Assembly: GCA_032718475.1 (NCBI GenBank)
Contig: JAUCBJ010005312.1
Coordinates: forward strand, 1 to 25,584
DNA from: Nemertoderma westbladi
Lineage: Eukaryota; Xenacoelomorpha; Nemertodermatida; Nemertodermatidae
Length of the DNA stretch: 25,584 nt
Direction of reading: 5' to 3'
Of the stretch, positions 8,860 to 18,135 are shown piece by piece. Within the stretch, counting starts at the first letter, position 1. Every line of letters begins with the position of its first letter. The notes beneath the pieces were generated by a model, which made no database searches, was not told the origin of the DNA, and saw only the letters and a list, made by a program, of their open reading frames with translations. The translations under genes and the position numbers were made by a program.

Positions 8860-9886
8860 CTGAGGCAAGTCACTAGACTAGCCTCAGTAAACACCCTAAC
8901 ACTCGGGTCCCCAATGCGACAAGGTGAGCTGACTGCCTTGGCAGATAAGCTCTCTCTTAGCGCAGTGGGTGTTCAAGAGCACCGAATGCAGACTGGACAG
9001 ACTGATGAGGTACTGATTAAGGACATGGGGGGCGGTTGGCGACTCGCCCTCGCGTCAGCAGATGATAGTGGGAATGGTGGAATTGGTCTATTGATGAATC
9101 CAACTGCACATGCAGCATTGGACAAAATAGACCAAATCTCTAACCGCATCATCCGTTGCCACTTCTAATGTTCTGGAAGACTGGCTAAGAAGTTTCCTAA
9201 GGTAGTTCTGATTGTGTGCTACTCTCCAACTAGTGTTGCCCCTGTAGAGGAGGTGGAAAATTTCTACCACAATCTACAAGCAGCTAGCTACTGATGGAGT
9301 GGATCAGCATGCATTCTTAACATTCCTGGGAGACTTTAATGCAAGTCTGCATCAATCACCTACATCGCCCTGGGTCTATAGCAATAGTGTTAACCGAAAT
9401 TCTGTCCATCTTCAGGATTTTATCTCTGGAAATGGATTGTTTTCGGCTGGAACCCAGTTCAAGAAGCGAACTGGAAAGCTATGGACTCATAGTGGACCCA
9501 GTGGTCACAAGTCCCAGATAGACCATATTCTGTTTCGTAGGAAATACAGGAGCTCTATACAAGACTGTAATGCATTTACACTTCGACCCTTCTCCAGTGA
9601 TCACCGCCTTATTGTGGCCAAGGTAAGACTTAGTCTGCGTGCTAGCAGAACAACGAAATCTGCCTTGCCTCGGCAAGACTGGTCCTCTCTGTTGCAACAG
9701 CCAAGTGTGAGATCCAGCTTCACACTACAGCTGAGCAACAGGTATGAGGCTCTTGCCTCTGAGGCGGCAGATCACTGTGAGGGCTATACTGCCTTTACAG
9801 AAGCAGTTAAGTTAGCAGCTGCAGAAACAGTTCCTGTATACCCTCGAAACAGGAAAAGGGCCCCCTGGACTGACAACAAAATTTAG
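8860..9886 (+). pseudogene. APE-type endonuclease domain of LINE family A (broken)
   Basis: In the retrotransposon this domain nicks target DNA to prime reverse transcription. The conserved blocks are visible in order: the N-terminal strand (VNTLTLGSP, about 8881), the catalytic-Glu block VQEHRM (about 8970), the Asn/Asp block LGDFNASL (about 9328), KSQIDHIL (about 9505) and the SSDHRLI block with the catalytic His (about 9595). Breaks: TAA at 9166-9168, a duplicated 4 bp (GCTA) at about 9283-9290 that shifts the frame, and TAG at 9884-9886. Copy 1 has sense codons and no duplication at these places, so they are decay of this copy. A frame open from about 8725 (TTG at the first position) leads into the domain. 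I see no separate ORF1 for this family. Confidence 0.85.
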
Positions 9887-9994
9887 AAGTGCCGAAATGA
9901 CCTTCATAAGGCGCAGAAAGAGTCCCGACTCAAACAGACTACAGCGGCCAAGAATGCAGTTAAGGCTGCATCTAGGTCCCTGAACAGGCAGTAG

Positions 9995-11818
9995 TCTGTT
10001 AATCTACAGGAGCTAATAAACCAACAGGTTGATGCCATCAATGATGCTGACGACAACAGGCAATCATCCCAGGCATGGAAGTCGATCAATCTGCTTACTG
10101 GGCGGAAAAGCCAACCAACCACCAAGGTTAAGGCTGAATCACCAGCCGATCGCCTCAATGGTTGGAAAGCCCACTTTGAAAAGCTCCTCAATAATGACAG
10201 GGTATTGCCTGATAACTTTATAGAAGTAAAAGTGTCTGAGTCTGTACTCCCAGATATTCCCATTGGCGATATCTCCTTTGCAGAAGTGAAGGCTGCTGCA
10301 AAGAGCATTAAGACCAATCGTGCCAGTGGAGTAGATGGTGTTCCCCCTGAGGTCTTTAAAATACCTGAGTGTTTAAAGCTCATCTATCCCATCATAGTAG
10401 ACATGTACCGAACAACAAGAGTCCCACAAGAAATGAAAACAAATAAGTTGGTGCCAGTTCCCAAGAAGGGCAACCTAACACTCTATGGTTCTTTTCGGGG
10501 AATCTCATTGATCTCGATTGCTGCAAAGCTATACAATAGGATTCTATTAAATCGCATCAGGGATCCAATTGAGAGACTGCTCCGTGGAAATCAGAATGGG
10601 TTCCGTAAAGGTCGTGGGACCATGGAGCCCATTTTGGCACTTAGAAGGATAATTGAAAAATTATCAAAAAAGAAAGACAGGCATCTGGCTGTTATCTTTG
10701 TTGACTTCTTCAAGGCCTTTGATTCAGTTTCTCGGTCACGTATGTTCAGCATACTTTCATTATATGGGATTCCTGATGAAATTATTGCAGCAATCAGATC
10801 AGTATACGATGGTTCGACAACATTTGTGTCTACTGTTGACGGTGACACAGAACCATTTGAAGTGTTATGGGGCGTCCTCCAAGGAGACACACTTGCACCA
10901 TTCTTGTTCATTATTGTGGTTGACTATGTTCTTCTACGCATGTCCTTAGATCATCATAATGAAGATGGGGTGATGATAACTCCACCTACTGGCTCCAGAA
11001 GTCGAGGAAATCCTGCCAAGTACCTAACTGATCTAGACTTTGCTGATGACTTAGGAGTACTCTCAGAATCATTAGAGGGAGCCCAACGGCTCCTCAGCTC
11101 ATTAGAACATGCTGCTTCTAGTGTTGGTCTTTTTATTAACTCCAGAAAGACCAAAATTCTGACAGTTAACTTTGAAAGTCCTCAGCAAGTCTCTGATCGG
11201 ATGAGCATAAGCTCAAAGGATGGTATGCATGGGCATGTGGACGACTTCTGTTACCTGGGATCATGGATCCGGAAGTCAGGTGAGGCCCTTCGAATACGTA
11301 AGGGAAAGGCATGGGCAGCCTTGAATAGGCTTTCCAGGATTTGGAAGTCACCTCGAATTAATCGGAAACTTAAGGTCCGATTATTTAGAGCAGCAGTAGT
11401 TCCAGTACTCCTCTACGGGAATCCATGCTGGGCTCTAACTGCTGAGGACACCAAATCTCTGGATGGCACATTCACAAGAATGCTACGCCGGGTTCATTGT
11501 GTCAAGTACAATGCACACATCTCCAACCAGACACTATATAGCATTGGAGGTGTCTCATTGGTTCCCCCAAGCTTGACACTAGAACAAAATCGCCTCCGCT
11601 TTGCAGGACATTGCTTTCGCCGTGAGGACCAGCCAGTGCATAATCTTGTACTTTGGCAGCCTCATGGAGTGAATAAGCATGGTGGACAGCCCATGACATT
11701 CTTGAGACGCATCTTAAAGGACACTGGCCTTAAAGATGCGGATGATCTAGCAAATGTCATGGGTGATAGGGAGTTGTGGCGGTGCAATTTTGTTGACAAG
11801 CCGGCACAGCATTCTTAA
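9995..11818 (+). CDS. reverse transcriptase of LINE family A (RT frame open)
   Basis: The frame is uninterrupted from just after a TAG at 9992-9994 to the TAA at 11816-11818, about 607 codons. No ATG is expected at the 5' edge because this is the C-terminal part of a longer polyprotein. Visible RT blocks are VPVPKKGN and FRGISLISIAAKLYNRILL (template/finger side, 10455-10550), NQNGFRKGRGT (about 10588), the first catalytic Asp in VIFVDFFKAFDSV (about 10690), GVLQGDTLAPFLF (about 10872), and the FADD box, which holds the other two Asp residues (about 11040). The C-terminal region carries a typical RLRFAGHCFRR segment (about 11590) and a GDRELWR end (about 11765). Catalytic residues are intact, but the upstream endonuclease is broken in the same reading path, so a full product is not expected. 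Confidence 0.88.
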   Translation, partial: SVNLQELINQQVDAINDADDNRQSSQAWKSINLLTGRKSQPTTKVKAESPADRLNGWKAHFEKLLNNDRVLPDNFIEVKVSESVLPDIPIGDISFAEVKAAAKSIKTNRASGVDGVPPEVFKIPECLKLIYPIIVDMYRTTRVPQEMKTNKLVPVPKKGNLTLYGSFRGISLISIAAKLYNRILLNRIRDPIERLLRGNQNGFRKGRGTMEPILALRRIIEKLSKKKDRHLAVIFVDFFKAFDSVSRSRMFSILSLYGIPDEIIAAIRSVYDGSTTFVSTVDGDTEPFEVLWGVLQGDTLAPFLFIIVVDYVLLRMSLDHHNEDGVMITPPTGSRSRGNPAKYLTDLDFADDLGVLSESLEGAQRLLSSLEHAASSVGLFINSRKTKILTVNFESPQQVSDRMSISSKDGMHGHVDDFCYLGSWIRKSGEALRIRKGKAWAALNRLSRIWKSPRINRKLKVRLFRAAVVPVLLYGNPCWALTAEDTKSLDGTFTRMLRRVHCVKYNAHISNQTLYSIGGVSLVPPSLTLEQNRLRFAGHCFRREDQPVHNLVLWQPHGVNKHGGQPMTFLRRILKDTGLKDADDLANVMGDRELWRCNFVDKPAQHS

Positions 11819-11852
11819 AAATGCAGCTGCAATGCAGCATGCCGATCCTAGT

Positions 11853-13094
11853 AGTAGCGCCCACCCCTACCTTTGGGTAGCAGATAGGAGTAGCGCCCAC
11901 CCCTACCTTAGGGTAGCAGATAGGAGTAGCGCCCACCCCTACCTTCGGGGAGCAGATAGGAGCAGCACCCACCCCTACCTTCGGGGAGCAGATAGGAGCA
12001 GCACCCACCCCTACCTTCGGGAATCAGATAGGAGTAGCGCCCACCCCTACCTTCGGGGAGCAGATAGGAGCAGCACCCACCCCTACCTTAGGGTAGCAGA
12101 TAGGAGTAGCGCCCACCCCTACCTTTGGGTAGCAGATAGGAGTAGCGCCCACCCCTACCTTAGGGTAGCAGATAGGAGTAGCGCCCACCCCTACCTTTGG
12201 GTAGCAGATAGGAGTAGCGCCCACCCCTACCTTCGAGTAGCAGATAGGAGTAGCGCCCACCCCTACCCTCAGGTAGAAGATAGGAGTAGAGCCCACCCCT
12301 ACCTACGGGTAGCAGATAGAAGTAGCGCCTAGCCCTACCCTCGGGTAGCAGATAGGAGTAGCGCCCACCCCTACCTTAGGGTAGCAGATAGGAGTAGCGC
12401 CCACCCCTACCTTTGGGTAGCAGATAGGAGTAGCGCCCACCCCTACCCTCAGGTAGAAGATAGGAGTAGAGCCCACCCCTACCTACGGGTAGCAGATAGG
12501 AGTAGCGCCCACCCCTACCTTCGAGTAGCAGATAGGAGTAGCGCCCACCCCTACCCTCAGGTAGAAGATAGGAGTAGAGCCCACCCCTACCTACGGGTAG
12601 CAGATAGAAGTAGCGCCTAGCCCTACCCTCGGGTAGCAGATAGGAGTAGCACCCACCCCTACCTTAGGGTAGCAGATAGGAGTAGCGCCCACCCCTACCT
12701 TTGGGTAGCAGATAGGAGTAGCGCCCACCCCTACCTACGGGTAGCAGATAGACGTAGCGCCTAGCCCTACCCTCGGGTAGCAGATAGGAGTAGCACCCAC
12801 CCCTACCTTCGGGGAGCAGATAGGAGTAGCAGCCACCCCAACCTTCGGGTAGTAGATAGGAGTAGCGCCCACCCCTACCCTCGGTAGCAGATTTGTGTAG
12901 CACCCACCCCTACCTTCGGGTAGCAGATAGGAGTAGCACCCACCCCTACCTTCTGGTAGCAAATAGGATTAGCATCCACCCCTACCTTCGGGTAGCAGAT
13001 AGGAGTAGCGTCCACCCCTACCTTAGGGTAGCAAATAGGAGTAGCACCCACCCCTACCTTCGTGTAGCAGATAAGAGTAGCGCCCACCCCTGCC
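11853..13094. repeat. 36-bp minisatellite, right half (about 34 units)
   Basis: Same unit and variants as 6863-8105, resuming exactly where the left half stops. Its first eight or so variants come in the same order as a block in the left half. From about 12240 onward it contains a different local higher-order block: a CCCTCAGGTAGAAG unit followed by CTACGGGTAGCAG, repeated at about 12263, 12447 and 12551. Units near the right edge (12880-13090) are more degenerate, as is usual at array edges. Confidence 0.97.
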
Positions 13095-13461
13095 TGTCAT
13101 TGCTTTCCTGGCTTCTATGTCTTTTTTGCTGATCAATGACCCAAGTAGTTTGGAATATAGACGTATCGTATATTTTATCGTATATTTTTTAGGTCTATGT
13201 TTATGGTGTTTTCTAGTTACATATGTCAGAGTGCTGTACTAAATTGGACAAAACTGTGTTCCTGGTTACAATTCAGTATTGTGGTTACAAATCTGAGCAA
13301 CCAGTTATAGGACTGCCTAGTTCCAAGTCAAAGTAAACAGTAATAAATCCAAGCTCCATATAACAAAATATGTAATATAAATAGATAGAGAGTGGCTTTG
13401 CAGCAAGTTGTAGTAGCTTGTCATATCGAATTTGCGTGGACCTTAAAGTTGGAAAACAAAA
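13095..13461. other. non-coding stretch between minisatellite and LINE fragment
   Basis: AT-rich; I see no gene or clear repeat. Confidence 0.45.
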
Positions 13462-13732
13462 ATTCTGTGCTGGCTTGTCGACAAAATTGCGCCACCAAAA
13501 CTCCCTATCACCCATGACAATTGCTAGATCATCCGCATCTTCAAAGCCAGTGTCCTTTAAGATGCGTCTCATGTCTTGGGCTGTCCACCATGCTTATTCA
13601 CTCTATGAGGCTGCCAAAGCACAAGATAATGCTCTGGCTGGTCCTCAAGGTGAAAGCAATGCCCTGCAAAGCGGAGGCGGCTTAGTTCTAGTGTCAAGCT
13701 TGGGGGAACCAATGAGACACCTCCAATGATAC
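13462..13732 (-). pseudogene. LINE family A 3'-end fragment (minus strand)
   Basis: On the minus strand this matches about 11540-11810 of copy 2, the extreme C-terminus of the RT protein (GDRE..WR, DDLA and LRRILKDTG segments). Homology ends near 13462, just at the stop region, and at about 13732 on the other side. A small deletion lies near 13565-13572 relative to copy 2. It is a dead fragment. Confidence 0.85.
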
Positions 13733-13867
13733 AAACCGGTCTACCTTAGTTATGTAATTGATGTTTTAATGAAATTGTAATTAATTAATTGTTATATGCT
13801 TTCTATATTTAATTATATTGACTGCAGTCGTTTACTATATTTGCCATGCGGGAATGTAGTTTTTGAG

Positions 13868-14110
13868 TCAGAGTAAGCGCATCAAGATTGAAACAGTTCG
13901 TGATGAAGTTTGCAGATTAGTGGGCAGTGACTTGCGTAAGAAAGCAATTGCATTTTTTATTATTGTTTGATACTCATCTGAATAGTCCAGATCGCTTTCC
14001 AATTCCTCATCTTCGAGCTGTATACCGATTTCCATATCGGCCTCTAAGAGTCGTTGATTCAAATCTTTAAACGTCTCCATCAATGTTGTCCTCTCAGCTT
14101 CGTCAAGTTG
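13868..14110 (-). pseudogene. BEL/Pao gag N-terminal fragment (minus strand)
   Basis: The minus-strand frame from about 14110 to 13868 encodes about 80 residues with an acidic, helical pattern: ERTTLMETFKDLNQRLLEAD, then EIGIQLEDEELESDL and EYQTIIKNAIAFL. This charge pattern and length resemble the N-terminal helical segment of BEL/Pao gag proteins, where a DUF1759-like domain follows. It is not the same sequence as the BEL element at 20267-25584, so it would be a second family. Nothing else of that element is clear around it. The call rests on pattern memory only. Confidence 0.45.
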
Positions 14111-14239
14111 CTAATTGTCGTTGTAATATGTGTGTCATTTTTGTAAATAGTTAGTTAATTATTAAATTAGAGAAATATGTAATCGTAATATTGTGTTTTT
14201 AAAACTGTTCATGGGCGGTTCAACAATCTGAAGAATATT

Positions 14240-15143
14240 CAACAATCCCACCAGCAATAATAATGACTCAGCAGGTAACGATGATAATATCTTCATTGTA
14301 AGAAACATTAGTTAATAATGAACTGTAAGACCAAGTTGTCAAGGATCATTCAGATCAATGGATTGGAGTTACGAAAGTTAGACCGAATAATTCATCTAAA
14401 ATACCACCATGGGTCATCCCAACACAATTAATAGGTTTGAACAACTTCGAGAAAGTGGATGTTCTGAAAATACAGAAAACAATCGCAGTAGCTGCTATGA
14501 GAACCAAATGCATCTTACAAAGAAATCAATTCCACAATAAACACCAGCACGAGAACCGAGGCCACCAAAGCAACCATGGGACTCCATGGTCGAGAATACG
14601 AATAACAGAAACCAGCGTGAGCTTAGGTCTACTTACCAAACCCAAAAGGCCCCTACCAAAAACATCAGCACAACAAATGGGGTATTAATAGCTCATCACA
14701 GCCATCAGCTACGATGTGCTGAGTTTATAAAACATCAATCATTCTATGTATCTGGCATTTTGGTCTGGAAATACTGAAGAACACGTTATATCCTACCTCG
14801 ATCACCATGGTATACCTGTCCCCTGAATAACAACTAGAAATAGTAAGGATAGCAGAAATATGAGGATCACTGTTGACATCAATGATAGCGAAAGACTGAA
14901 ACTTGACAACTTTTGGCCTTCTGGAATTAAATGTTGAGAATGGATATATCATCAAAGAATATATTCCGGCCAGAACAATGACCACTCTTCACAGCACAGT
15001 CTCTCTGCGGCATCCCATTATGTGCGGTCCCAGTCATCAGACACCTCATCAGACGGACACATTATGTTTGACGCAAGTAGAAAGTATGAACTGAGAAGAA
15101 TAGGAGCAGATGAAGTGAAGGTATGTACATTAAATACGACATG
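14240..15143 (+). pseudogene. LINE family B, ORF1-like remnant and endonuclease start
   Basis: At 14776-14955 one plus-strand frame reads EEHVISYLDHHGIPVP, then RNMRITVDINDSERLKLDNF and WPSGIKC. This resembles the C-terminal nucleic-acid-binding part of LINE ORF1 proteins (a SYL...GI pattern, a VTV-like strand, then FWP.G). Two TGA codons interrupt it (just after GIPVP, and after GIKC). The plus-strand frame from about 14400 to 14688 (VIPTQLIGLNNFEKVDVL) may be an upstream part. At 15095-15143 a KVCTLN-like strand starts an APE endonuclease that resumes after the inserted transposon at 16167. The element is old and frameshifted. Confidence 0.5.
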
Positions 15144-15152
15144 GATTACGAC
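15144..15152 (+). repeat. 9-bp target-site duplication, left
   Basis: GATTACGAC immediately before the transposon end. An identical 9 bp follows the other end at 16167-16175. Confidence 0.85.
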
Positions 15153-15159
15153 GGATGTA

Positions 15160-15452
15160 GGACAATTCGCTCCCGGACAATTCGGTCCCGGACAATTCGG
15201 TCCGGACAATTCGGTCGCGGACAATTCGGTCCCGGACAATTCGGTCCCAAAACACTAAATAAATGGGACCGAATTGTCCGGGACCGAATTGTCCGGGACC
15301 GAATTGTCCTAGGACCGAATTGTCCTAGGACCGAATTGTCCGGGACCGAATTGTCCGGGACCGAATTGTCCGGGACCGAATTGTCCGGGACCAAATTGTC
15401 CGGGACCGAATTGTCCGGGACCGAATTGTCCGGGACCGAATTGTCCGGTTCC
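15160..15452. repeat. left terminal array: 6 direct + 12 inverted copies of a 15-bp motif
   Basis: Six copies of GGACAATTCGGTCCC run to about 15248. A 19-bp spacer (AAAACACTAAATAAATG region) follows, then twelve copies of the reverse complement GGGACCGAATTGTCC. The inverted copies start with GAATTG at 15271, 15286 and so on, mostly 15 bp apart; two are joined by CTAG, giving 16 bp. Each motif is itself near-palindromic at its ends (GGAC...GTCC). Confidence 0.95.
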
Positions 15453-16065
15453 TGATAGCAACTTTTTAGTGCTTTTTTGATATTGGTGAATGTTCTAGAA
15501 CATTAGTAGAGATATTTGTTATGGTAGCTAGTGTTATTTACTTGCTAGAAATTTTTGAAATTTTAAAAATACTGTATTTTTTTTTATTTTTGTTATTGTA
15601 AGTGTTCGAGAACATTATTATATATTATTTATTAAGGTGTAGCTAGTGTTTTTTTTACTAGCTAGCATTTCCTTGAAATTATAAAAACACTTGTGAAAAC
15701 ATTGATATTTCAGAATTAGGCCTAAACTGTTGCTGATTATATTAATTACCAACAATATTGATGATATTATAACAGTCCATGAATGAGATCCAGCTATTAT
15801 CTAGGATAATAATTTAGGCTTGTTACCAACCAACAACACATACAGTATACTTACGCAGTATAAAAAAAAATCAGCTTTAAACATTTTAAATACATACTAT
15901 TACTAGCTAGTAAATAAATCACAAGCTCCATAAAAACACCTTAGCTACCATAAATAATAATGTTAACAAAAAAAAGTAAATTTTTTTTATTTTTAAAAAA
16001 ATACTAGCTAGTACAAATAATACACAATAATACTATAATAAACAATATAGTACCAATTAAATTTG

Positions 16066-16160
16066 TTCCCGGACAATTCGGTCCTGGACAATTCGGTCCC
16101 GGACAATTCGGTCCCGGACAATTCGGTCACGGACCGAATTGTCCGGGACCGAATTGTCCT
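16066..16160. repeat. right terminal array: 4 direct + 2 inverted copies of the same motif
   Basis: Four copies of GGACAATTCGGTCCC (16071-16130) are joined almost without spacer to two copies of GGACCGAATTGTCC (16131-16160). The switch point is GGTCACGGACC. Confidence 0.95.
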
Positions 16161-16166
16161 GCTTCC

Positions 16167-16175
16167 GATTACGAC
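16167..16175 (+). repeat. 9-bp target-site duplication, right
   Basis: GATTACGAC, identical to 15144-15152 and directly abutting the right terminus (GCTTCC). Confidence 0.85.
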
Positions 16176-16870
16176 ATGGAGTGCCAAAGTCTTCTTGTCA
16201 ACCTTCATGAAAATTTCGACACAGTTTACGCCGTCGGCAAAATGATGGAATCATAAAACCGAGGGGCTGGTGGAGTAGCACTACTTATGAGAAAAGACAT
16301 GCTTAGGACTTGGTCAGGGATTAATGGAGGTGATGACATTGTTGGTATCACTGGCCACCGTAGTCAGCCACTCTTGTTTCTATCTTGTTATACTCCAGAC
16401 ATTTCGAAGGGCCAAGCAGCATACTAGGATTTTCTGGGTCGCCTCGAAGGCCTCCTCTGACAATATGAAGAATGTATACCAATAATCCTAACTGATTCGA
16501 ACGGCAATGTAGTACCTCTTCAGGGAAAATGAAGCGATTTAAAATATAGCAGGGCATCTACTCAAGGATCTTATCTGAACAGTTTCCTTTTTATCTACAA
16601 ACTTGCTTGCAGAGGACACTTATGATAAATTTATCGGACCAACCACTACATTTCGCGGGGCTAATGCTTGTGCATCATATAGATCACATTATAACAGTAT
16701 TATAACAATATTATAACATTATAACATCACATAGTGGACTCAAACAAATATCGTTTGGCTCAGTACTCCATGATGATCCTGCAAACAACTTCTCGAACCA
16801 CACCCCTGTTACCGCAACTTTTAACTTCACCACAAATAGCTATCCAGCTAAAATAGAACACACTTAGCAG
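16176..16870 (+). pseudogene. LINE family B endonuclease remnant, after the inserted transposon
   Basis: APE endonuclease blocks are visible on the plus strand in several frames: RGAGGVALLMRKDM (about 16261), GHRSQPLLFLSCYTPD (about 16352), ILTDSNGNVVP (about 16483, equivalent to the GDFN block), RPTTFRGANACAS (about 16640), and HDDPANNFSNHTPV (about 16770, equivalent to the SDH block). Stops and indels separate the pieces, and the presumed catalytic-Asp and His blocks have drifted. It differs from family A. Whether an RT followed is unknown; none is visible. Confidence 0.6.
16688..16729. repeat. short ATTATAACA microsatellite
   Basis: Imperfect repeats of TATTATAACA/ATTATAACAT, four copies, inserted in the endonuclease remnant. 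Confidence 0.7.
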
Positions 16871-18015
16871 ACTGTAAAAGCTTTTGTGGGATAGCTGATT
16901 CGTTTGCTTTGCTAACCAGTTCCCCCCAAGGCGCTGGAATACTCTAAAAGGGATCTCTAGCTCGAATAGTGCAAGCTACCGGCTGATTGGCTGATTTGCT
17001 GTACGAAGGGATCTGGGCTATGTTCGATCGTCCAACCAGCTTGGGAAGGTTGCCCCATAGCCCTGCTTTCTGTATCTGCCAATAGGATTTGAGTTGGTTT
17101 TGATTTTGACCTATCACAGATCTACTGAACTGAATTTCCTATCTGTATGCTCATTCTCTGTGGTGAGTGAGATCTTTGTAGAATAAGGGTAGCTGGAATT
17201 CTTATAGTTATTCTTATCAGTTTTTAGTGTTGTTGGTGATTCTAAGCCAGGAAGAACGGCTCTGCCTTACACTAGTAGGCTTAATTATAAGGACATATAT
17301 CCGTTATCATAACAAAACTGACTGATTGTCACAACTCATGCAACTCAACATACCATACCTAAGTTCATCAGTCAGTTCTTCATAATATGGTTGATGAATT
17401 ATTATATTTGGAATAACGATAAATAACCCCGAAACCCAATATTCTTGATATACCGAAGGTAAGAGAGAAAGGTTACATATAACGATTGTGACTTATGTTA
17501 AAGTGGTTTGAAGTGAATCTAATGTTATTTGATAGACCCTACATGATTCGGTCCGTGTTCCTTTTATATGTGACTAAAATCAGTGAAGATCGGCAGATTA
17601 GTGTGCAGTATTGTGCAGCATTGTGTATGAGTGAGACTGATAACGAAGCATTTCCTAAAGAATGCGCCATATATGTGAATTATAACTAAGCCATATCGTT
17701 GTGAGTAGTTTAAGTCATAACTCTGTTTATATAGATAGAGCGCCACGTCCTAAAGGAACTGTTAATATTCCCGAAGGTGAATAATATTGTCAGAGATTAT
17801 ATAATACGATCAGTCGAATAATACAGTAGGCTTACATAGCAATACGATTAAGCCGTCGAATCCAATCTCCCGGGTATATCCAGCGGGTGAATGATCGCGC
17901 ACAGATTGGTTTCGACTAGTGTAGTGAATAAAATACTTGTCAGAGGCTAAAAGCGATTTATTATCTAGAAGACATCCTAATTTGGCGGGTTAAACTGCCA
18001 AAGGTCTGAAAGTGC

Positions 18016-18135
18016 GAACAATAACGGATATCTAGTCTGTATTGCAGTGTAGGCATTAAATACAGTTTAATATTGTTCTGGTAAGAACAATAACGGATAT
18101 CGCTTCTGGATTGCGGTGTAAGCAATCTAGTCGAA
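18016..18135 (+). repeat. 69-bp diverged tandem repeat in BEL leader/LTR
   Basis: GAACAATAACGGATATC at 18016 and 18085, each followed by a related CT..(T)GTATTGCAGTGTA / CTGGATTGCGGTGTA stretch. Two units. Confidence 0.7.

Larger units (their letters stand above)
8106..11852 (+). mobile_element. LINE (APE-type non-LTR retrotransposon), family A copy 2
   Basis: A 3.7-kb element lying inside the 36-bp minisatellite. It contains a 5' leader with diverged internal repeats, an APE-like endonuclease, a linker, and an RT with fingers, palm and a long C-terminal region. It ends with a very short 3' tail of about 34 bp after the stop, with no poly(A). Joining the array immediately before and after it restores a normal repeat unit (CAGATAGG joined to AGTAGCGCCC), which fixes both ends precisely and shows no target-site duplication. 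The coding region is damaged in the endonuclease half. The clade is not assigned: the arrangement and sequence fit the broad RTE/CR1/L2-like APE LINEs. Three other fragments of the family lie in this window (675-2467, 3990-4245, 13462-13732). Confidence 0.88.
15153..16166. mobile_element. 1014-bp non-autonomous DNA transposon with compound repeat termini
   Basis: The terminal inverted repeats are GGATGTAGGACAATTCG at the left and, read from the other strand, GGAAGCAGGACAATTCG at the right (15 of 17 matching). They are flanked by the 9-bp duplication GATTACGAC. A 9-bp duplication fits Mutator-like (MULE) or foldback elements best, but IS4EU- and Merlin-type elements are not excluded. No transposase is encoded. 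Each end is built from a 15-bp motif (GGACAATTCGGTCCC) in tandem followed by the same motif inverted. The AT-rich interior also has weak inverted similarity: the GGTAGCTAGTG and ACTAGCTAG blocks at 15520-15670 recur inverted at 15900-15960 and 16005. The whole unit could fold back on itself. It interrupts the LINE family B endonuclease. Confidence 0.85.

Noticed and set aside
9088-11699. Minus-strand ORFs over LINE copy 2
   Set aside because: They lie opposite the recognisable endonuclease and RT and have no content of their own.
15123-15455. ORFs rich in TELSG or TIRSR across the 15-bp arrays
   Set aside because: 15 bp is five codons, so the arrays stay open in several frames. The DNA is transposon terminus, not coding.
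17850-17890. Possible tRNA T-arm (GTCGAATCC)
   Set aside because: No matching acceptor, D-arm or anticodon arm could be drawn around it.
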